NCBI RefSeq assembly: GCF_014645895.1
Contig: NZ_BMMP01000022.1
Span: 1 to 64,000 of the forward strand
Reading direction: 5' to 3'
Origin: Streptomyces daqingensis
GTDB lineage: Bacteria; Actinomycetota; Actinomycetes; Streptomycetales; Streptomycetaceae
Length of the DNA: 64,000 bases
The notes under the pieces: generated by a model
What the model saw: only the letters and a program-made list of their open reading frames with translations
What the model was told of the DNA's origin: nothing
The model's database searches: none
Shown: in pieces, positions 58,183-64,000 of the stretch
Layout: each line of letters opens with the position of its first letter
Numbering within the stretch: the stretch's first letter is position 1
Program-made: the position numbers and the translations under genes

Positions 58183-59703
58183 TCAGTCCGGCGGGTAGAG
58201 GTACGTGCCGTTCTCGTTGGCGAAGCCGGACCCGAACCGGGCGCCCGGAGCGGGCAGTTGCAGGTCGACGGGGTTGAAGGCGAGCGAACCCGCCGCGGTC
58301 AGGCCGGAAGTGGTCCCGCGCAGCGACCAGACGGCGCCGGTGCCGTTCTCCTCCGGCGCGGCGACGGCGAGTTCGTCCCGCGAGTCGCCGTCGACGTCGA
58401 GCAGGTGCACGGCACCCCCGAACCGGTCGCCGGCCTCCGCGACGCCGGGGATCTTCGACGTGTCCTGGTGGAAGGCCTGCGCGCCGGTGCCGCTCAGCCC
58501 GCCGGAGCGGCCCTTGAGCAGCACCACCGCGCCCGCCGCGGGCTTCGTCCCGAGGGCTTCGAAGGGCACCCCCACCGCCAGGTCGGCGTAGCCGTCGCCG
58601 GTGACGTCCCCCGCGTCGAGCCGGGCGCCGAACTGGTCGCCCTTCTCGCTGACTCCGGGAACGCCGGACGTGTTCTGCGTGATCGTCTTGACGCGCGTGG
58701 TGCTCGGCCCGCTGGACGTCCCGTAGTAGACCTTCACCGTGCCGGCGTCGTAGGGAAGGTTCTCGGTGATCCCGCCGGGGACGGTACGGGTCGCGAGGTC
58801 GCCCTTGCCGTCCTTGTCGAAGTCGCCGACGACCGCCGTGTCGGCGGAGTCCAGCGGAGCCGGGTCCGTGGACAGGCCCGAGGCGGTGCCGCGCCAGAAC
58901 TTGCCGCCCTCGGCGTGGTTCTGCCAGGAGTAGAACGTGGCGAGGTCGTCGATCCCGTCGCCCGTCATGTCGCCGGCGGCCACGGACGAGATCGAGTTGT
59001 CGGTGCTGTGCATGTCGATCCGCTGCTCGTCCGCGGGCTCGCCGGAGCGGGTGAACGGGCCGGTCAGCAGGGAGCGGAACTCCCAGTCGTCGCCGTGGCG
59101 CATGACGAGGTCCGCCTCGCCGTCGCCGTCGAAGTCGCCCGCCGCGAGGTCGTCGCCGACCTCCCAGCCGCTCGTCCCGTCCGGCGCCTCGATCGTCGTG
59201 GCGCCCTGCCCGGTGAGACCGCCGGCGCGCCCCCACAGGACGGTCACGGTGCCGTAGCTGCTGGTCGCGGCGACCGACTCGCCGGAGCTGCGCACCGCGA
59301 GGTCGGTGAGGCCGTCGCCGTCGAGGTCGCGGGCGACGATCTTCTGGCCGAAGCGGTCGTCGCTCTCCGCCGTGCCGGGGACCCCCGCGGTGTTCTGGCT
59401 GACGAGCGTGGCCGACGAGGGGTCCAGCCCCTTCGCCGTGCCGTACGTGACGACGATGTAGCCCGCCCTGGCCTGCCCGGAGACGGTCGCCTCGGAGGCG
59501 GCCGTGGCGACGTCCTGGTGGCCGTCTCCGTCGAAGTCCTCCCGCACGGACTTCGCGGAGGGGGCTTCAGCCGCGGCGGTCACGGTTCCGGCCCCCTCCG
59601 CGGACGCTGCGGCGGCGGACGCCGTACCCGCACCGGAGACGGCCGCCCCCGCGAGAGCGACCCCCGCTCCCACCACGGCCGCACAAAGCCGTCGAACGCG
59701 CAT
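58183..59703 (-). CDS. Secreted FG-GAP / VCBS repeat protein
   Basis: A 506-residue exported protein. Signal peptide LCAAVVGAGVALAGAAVSG ends near ASA. The mature part has about six FG-GAP repeats, each with a calcium-binding DxDGDGxxD loop: DFDGDGHQD, DLDGDGLTD, DFDGDGEAD, DMTGDGIDD, DFDKDGKGD, DVTGDGYAD and DVDGDSRDE. These build an integrin-alpha-like beta-propeller of extracellular function; many streptomycete examples are of unknown role. ATG 59703 has GGAGGAG at 6 nt. Confidence 0.9.
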   Translation of the reverse strand: MRVRRLCAAVVGAGVALAGAAVSGAGTASAAAASAEGAGTVTAAAEAPSAKSVREDFDGDGHQDVATAASEATVSGQARAGYIVVTYGTAKGLDPSSATLVSQNTAGVPGTAESDDRFGQKIVARDLDGDGLTDLAVRSSGESVAATSSYGTVTVLWGRAGGLTGQGATTIEAPDGTSGWEVGDDLAAGDFDGDGEADLVMRHGDDWEFRSLLTGPFTRSGEPADEQRIDMHSTDNSISSVAAGDMTGDGIDDLATFYSWQNHAEGGKFWRGTASGLSTDPAPLDSADTAVVGDFDKDGKGDLATRTVPGGITENLPYDAGTVKVYYGTSSGPSTTRVKTITQNTSGVPGVSEKGDQFGARLDAGDVTGDGYADLAVGVPFEALGTKPAAGAVVLLKGRSGGLSGTGAQAFHQDTSKIPGVAEAGDRFGGAVHLLDVDGDSRDELAVAAPEENGTGAVWSLRGTTSGLTAAGSLAFNPVDLQLPAPGARFGSGFANENGTYLYPPD

Positions 59704-59959
59704 AACTCCTCCAAGTCCCCCCGATATGGCGGTTCGGAGGTGAGACACGCGTAGCCCGCGAATAGTTGTGCGGATCATCCATCAACTTGCGAATCGTTCC
59801 CGTCCGTTGACCACTACGGCCCCGCCCCTTGCCCACGCCGTCCCGTCCGTCGTGCGCAGCGGCCGCAACGGCCGTGGGGAAGCGGGCAGATGGGGCCCGG
59901 GACGGCTTCTGCGGTCCGGGGCGGGGAGACACAGCGGAAGCCGGAAGATGACGTCGTAC

Positions 59960-59979
59960 CGGTTACCTCCTGGTAACCG
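59960..59979. promoter_or_regulatory. Palindrome upstream of the sphingomyelinase gene
   Basis: CGGTTACC-TCCT-GGTAACCG, a perfect 8-bp inverted repeat about 50 nt before the start codon. A TTACAT -10-like box follows at 59987-59992, so the site would sit across the -35 region. The remaining DNA in 59704-60030 shows nothing else clear. Confidence 0.55.
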
Positions 59980-60030
59980 ATCTGCTTACATGGCGAAACG
60001 ACCGATCCCCCACCCCCCACGGGAGACGAC

Positions 60031-61104
60031 ATGCCACCCTCAAGCCGCCGGGTACGGAAGCTCCTTCGCGCTCAGAGCCTCGCAACCATCGGCGCGCTGG
60101 CCGCAGTCACCCTCGTCGCGAGCGGTTCCTCCGCGAACGCCTCACTTCCCGACGCACCGGCCGGGAAGGCGCCCGCCTCGTCCGCCGGGGGCGCCGGCGT
60201 CCAGAAGGCCGCCGGCAAGGCGGAGGCCGCCGACACGCCCGCCCTGAAGGTGCTCAGCTACAACACCTTCCTCTTCCACAAGCTCATCTATCCCGACTGG
60301 GGCCAGGACCACAGGGCCGACGCCATCCCGGACGCCGACTTCTTCCAGGGCCACGACGTCGTCGTCCTCCAGGAGGCCTTCGACAACGGCTCGTCCGACA
60401 CCGTCCAGGAGAAGGCGAAAGCCCAGTACCCGCACCAGACTCCGGTGCTCGGCCGCAGCAAGTCCGGCTGGGACGCGACCGGGGGCTCCTGGTCCGACAT
60501 CGCTCCCGAGGACGGCGGGGTGACGATCTTCAGCAAGTGGCCGATCGTCCGCAAGGAGCAGTTCGTCTACGACCACGGCTGCGGTGCGGACTACCTCTCC
60601 AACAAGGGCTTCGTCTACGTCGAACTCGACGTGAACGGCACGAAGGTGCACGTCGTCGGAACGCACGTGCAGGCAGGGGACTCCGCGTGCGGCGACGGCG
60701 AGCCGCAGAAGATCCGCGCGGAGCAGTTCAAGGCGATCGACTCCTTCCTCGACGAGAAGGCCATCCCCGCCGACGAACAGGTCATGGTCGCGGGCGACTT
60801 CAACACGAACTCGCGCGGCGAGGAGTACCCGTCCATGCTGGCGAACGCCGACCTCGCTCCGGCGGACGCCCGTACGGGCCACCCCTACTCGTCGGACCAC
60901 GTGGAGAACACCATCGCGAAGGGGCGCAACGACAACGGCAGCCGCTCCGACCTGGACTACGTCCTGCACCGCAACGGACACGCACGTCCCGCGGGCTGGC
61001 AGAACGAGGTCGTCAAGGAGGTGAGCGCCCCCTGGGAGTCGAAGGAGGGCACCTTCACCAACCTCTCCGACCACTACCCCGTCATCGGGGGCCCGGCCTC
61101 CTGA
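60031..61104 (+). CDS. Secreted sphingomyelinase C-like phosphodiesterase
   Basis: A 357-residue exported EEP-superfamily enzyme. A signal peptide (IGALAAVTLVASGSS, ending at ANA) and an Ala/Lys-rich linker precede the fold. Motifs: LSYNTFLFH (Asn), VVVLQEAFDN (catalytic Glu), VVGTHVQAGDSACG (His), VAGDFNTNS (GDFN) and LSDHYPV (catalytic His). This pattern is that of bacterial neutral sphingomyelinase C (Bacillus/Staphylococcus beta-toxin type). Substrate specificity toward sphingomyelin is inferred from the motif set; other phospholipids are possible. A palindrome about 50 nt upstream suggests repression by a TetR/GntR protein. Confidence 0.87.
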   Translation: MPPSSRRVRKLLRAQSLATIGALAAVTLVASGSSANASLPDAPAGKAPASSAGGAGVQKAAGKAEAADTPALKVLSYNTFLFHKLIYPDWGQDHRADAIPDADFFQGHDVVVLQEAFDNGSSDTVQEKAKAQYPHQTPVLGRSKSGWDATGGSWSDIAPEDGGVTIFSKWPIVRKEQFVYDHGCGADYLSNKGFVYVELDVNGTKVHVVGTHVQAGDSACGDGEPQKIRAEQFKAIDSFLDEKAIPADEQVMVAGDFNTNSRGEEYPSMLANADLAPADARTGHPYSSDHVENTIAKGRNDNGSRSDLDYVLHRNGHARPAGWQNEVVKEVSAPWESKEGTFTNLSDHYPVIGGPAS

Positions 61105-61134
61105 CGCGTCCGGATCGGCGCCACCGACGGCGGC

Positions 61135-61174
61135 GGCCCCCGGCCCGGGGCTTGTTCACCCCGGGCCGGGGGCC
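61135..61174. terminator. Bidirectional terminator after the sphingomyelinase
   Basis: GGCCCCCGGCCCGGGG, an 8-nt loop CTTGTTCA and CCCCGGGCCGGGGGCC, a perfect 16-bp stem between converging genes. Confidence 0.88.
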
Positions 61175-61182
61175 GCGGCCGT

Positions 61183-62394
61183 TCAGCCGGGGCCGTCCCG
61201 GCCGCCGGTGTCCTCCTGGGAGCCGCCGCCGTCCGCGGCGGCAGGCGGTTCCTCGGCCGTGCGCCGTCCTTGCAGCCGCTCGTCGAGGGTGAGGAAGACC
61301 GTCATCCCCGCCAGCGCCCAGGCGGACAGCACCAGGTAGGGCCAGGCGTGCACGTTCCCCGGGAAGTACACGGCGGTGTGCTGGGCGTTGACCGAGGCGC
61401 CCGGAGGGAGCCACCGCCCGACCGTGCCCAGCAGCGACGGCAGCAGCGGCCACGACACCGCCCCGCCCGACGACGGGTTGCCGAGCAGCACCAGCAGGAA
61501 CCAGGTCGGGATCATCGCCCAGCGCCCGAAGAGGGTGTTGAACATCGTGAAGACCATGCCCGCGGTGAACATCGTCAGCGAGAGGATCGCCCAGGAGTGG
61601 ACGAAGGGCAGGTGCACCGCGCGCAGCAGCCAGCCCACCATCGCCGCGATGACGAATCCGCCCAGCAGGGAGTACGCGGCGATGACCGCCAGGCGGGGCC
61701 GCCTGGCGAGGCCCGGGACGTTGGCGTGGAGCTGGATCGCGCCGATGAAGCCGATGATGTCGGCGGCGAGGGTGATGTAGAAGATCGTCAGTCCGCGCGG
61801 GTCGCCGCGCCCGAGCGGCTTGAGGTCGTGGACGGTCACCTCGACGCCCGCCTCCTTGCCCGCCTTGGGCGCGGCCGCCCGGAGCACCTCGGCCACGGAG
61901 GCGCCCGCCGCGCCCGAGAGGTCCATGACCACATCGCCCTCCGCTCCGACTCGCAAGACGGCGAAGACCTTCTGCTCGTCGACCGCCTCCTCCGCCTCCG
62001 CGTACGTCCCGTACCGGTGCAGCTTCAGCGAGGAGCCGAGCCCCTTCTCCATGGCGGTGACGAAGTCCCGCGCCTCCCGTTCGTCCATGGCGCGGCCGAC
62101 GACGGCGGTGGGGATGTCGTGCGGGGTCGGGTCGGCCATGGCGTAGGTGTAGGAGGCGGCGAAGAGCCCGGCCCCGGCGGCGACGATCAGGACCAGCACG
62201 GAGGCCGGGAAGAAGGGCGAACCGGTGAAGGCCCGCCACCGCGAGCGCCAGAACCCGGACGGCGAAGGGCCGGGCGGGGACGTGCCGGATTGCCGCGATC
62301 CGGACTGCGGTGATCCGGACTGCGGCGATTCGGGAGAAAGGCGGTCGGAGTCCGCACTGGAGCCCGGGTCGTTGTGCTCGTGGTGCTCGCTCAT
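61183..62394 (-). CDS. DUF3533/YhgE-type membrane protein
   Basis: A 403-residue membrane protein. After a Ser/Pro-rich N-terminus (with SPQSGSPQSGSRQSG repeats) comes one helix (ASVLVLIVAAGAGLFAAS), a ~150-residue extracytoplasmic domain (AVVGRAMDEREARDFVTAME, then SSLKLHRYGTYAEAEEAVDE), and five or six helices in the C-terminal half. This arrangement matches DUF3533/ABC-2-like permease proteins (YhgE/Pip-related) of unknown transport role. ATG 62394 starts the protein; a TAATGT box about 10 nt upstream could be a -10, implying a very short leader. Confidence 0.75.
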   Translation of the reverse strand: MSEHHEHNDPGSSADSDRLSPESPQSGSPQSGSRQSGTSPPGPSPSGFWRSRWRAFTGSPFFPASVLVLIVAAGAGLFAASYTYAMADPTPHDIPTAVVGRAMDEREARDFVTAMEKGLGSSLKLHRYGTYAEAEEAVDEQKVFAVLRVGAEGDVVMDLSGAAGASVAEVLRAAAPKAGKEAGVEVTVHDLKPLGRGDPRGLTIFYITLAADIIGFIGAIQLHANVPGLARRPRLAVIAAYSLLGGFVIAAMVGWLLRAVHLPFVHSWAILSLTMFTAGMVFTMFNTLFGRWAMIPTWFLLVLLGNPSSGGAVSWPLLPSLLGTVGRWLPPGASVNAQHTAVYFPGNVHAWPYLVLSAWALAGMTVFLTLDERLQGRRTAEEPPAAADGGGSQEDTGGRDGPG

Positions 62395-62482
62395 GCACGT
62401 CACATTAGGCAGCTTCTGCCGTAATAGTCCCTTTAGTCGCTGCCAGTCGCCGCCGCTCGTGCCGCACGTTGGGCCGCGTCTC

Positions 62483-62538
62483 CCGCGTGCACCGGTCCGC
62501 GTGAACCGGCCCGCGTGAACCGGCCCGCGTGAACCGAC
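62483..62538. repeat. Four tandem 14-bp repeats upstream of hrpA
   Basis: CCGCGTGAACCGGC repeated four times (62483, 62497, 62511, 62525) with the first unit CCGCGTGCACCGGT and the last ending CCGAC. The array lies in the 198-nt gap between the divergent DUF3533-type and hrpA genes. Period 14 is not a multiple of 3 and no frame here is supported. Confidence 0.8.
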
Positions 62539-62592
62539 CCACGGGGAATTGGCTGGCAGCCGGATTCGGTGAAGTGCGATCCTGGAGCAGGT

Positions 62593-64000
<1,408 letters not shown>

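Noticed and set aside
62483..62538. CRISPR array
   Set aside because: The 14-bp units are directly adjacent with no spacers and there are no cas genes.

Overview
The window is high-GC actinomycete chromosome and looks like a Streptomyces: GC-rich third codon positions, many GTG starts, WhiB-, AtrA-, TipA- and WhiJ/DUF397-type genes, and arm-rich hairpin terminators with little or no T tract. Assignments rest on reading the translated frames and on recall of the families; no search was run. From memory, the first ~22 kb follows the gene order around atrA in S. coelicolor (MarR, MFS, SpoIIE phosphatase, NADH dehydrogenase, AtrA, sigma-like protein, asparagine-synthase-like protein, sporulation-associated protein, TrmB).

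Layout. 1-420: leader and a consensus promoter of an rRNA operon reading leftwards out of the window. 0.4-2.5 kb: divergent marR/MFS pair sharing a palindromic operator. 2.5-22.3 kb: regulatory and developmental block (PAS-SpoIIE-HATPase phosphatase, type II NADH dehydrogenase, atrA, a membrane-tethered sigma/zinc-finger fusion, an asparagine-synthetase-like enzyme with a Tyr/Gly-rich insert, an HTH/helical-repeat protein, L-2-hydroxyglutarate oxidase, trmB, a PRC-barrel stress protein, a PrsW-type membrane protease). 22.5-23.7 kb: XRE regulator divergent from a second methionine aminopeptidase. 24.1-27.9 kb: Nudix, HATPase, WhiJ-type XRE, two DUF397 genes in a tandem duplication, an F420/PPOX enzyme and a VOC protein. 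27.9-35.4 kb: aldo/keto reductase, an M23 endopeptidase behind a c-di-AMP riboswitch, a Rieske membrane protein, a membrane SpoIIE phosphatase, a K15-type DD-peptidase.

35.8-40.5 kb is a choline-to-glycine-betaine operon (aldehyde dehydrogenase, GMC oxidase, APC permease). It is followed by a tipA orthologue whose thiopeptide-responsive promoter palindrome and internal TipAS start are intact. 41.8-44.4 kb is a small ESX-type substrate locus without secretion machinery. 44.8-49.6 kb: lipoproteins, tRNA-Lys, a DEAD-box helicase, and a translationally coupled metallopeptidase-crcB-crcB operon. 49.6-54.9 kb: membrane metallophosphoesterase, tRNA-Glu/Asp/Phe cluster, a cation-diffusion exporter, an EEP hydrolase. 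55.2-64 kb: WhiB-like regulator, secreted lipase, peptidoglycan-binding protein, FG-GAP protein, secreted sphingomyelinase, a DUF3533-like membrane protein and the first 469 codons of hrpA.

Themes: serine phosphatase/HATPase switching (three genes), envelope remodelling (c-di-AMP-controlled M23, DD-peptidase, PrsW), osmoprotection, and secreted lipid hydrolases behind TTACC/GGTAA-type palindromes. I see no transposase, prophage, CRISPR array or complete biosynthetic cluster. The least conventional objects are the sigma/anti-sigma-like fusion, the Tyr/Gly-rich insertion in the asparagine-synthetase-like enzyme, and the DUF397 duplication that left a ghost 5' end of the next gene.
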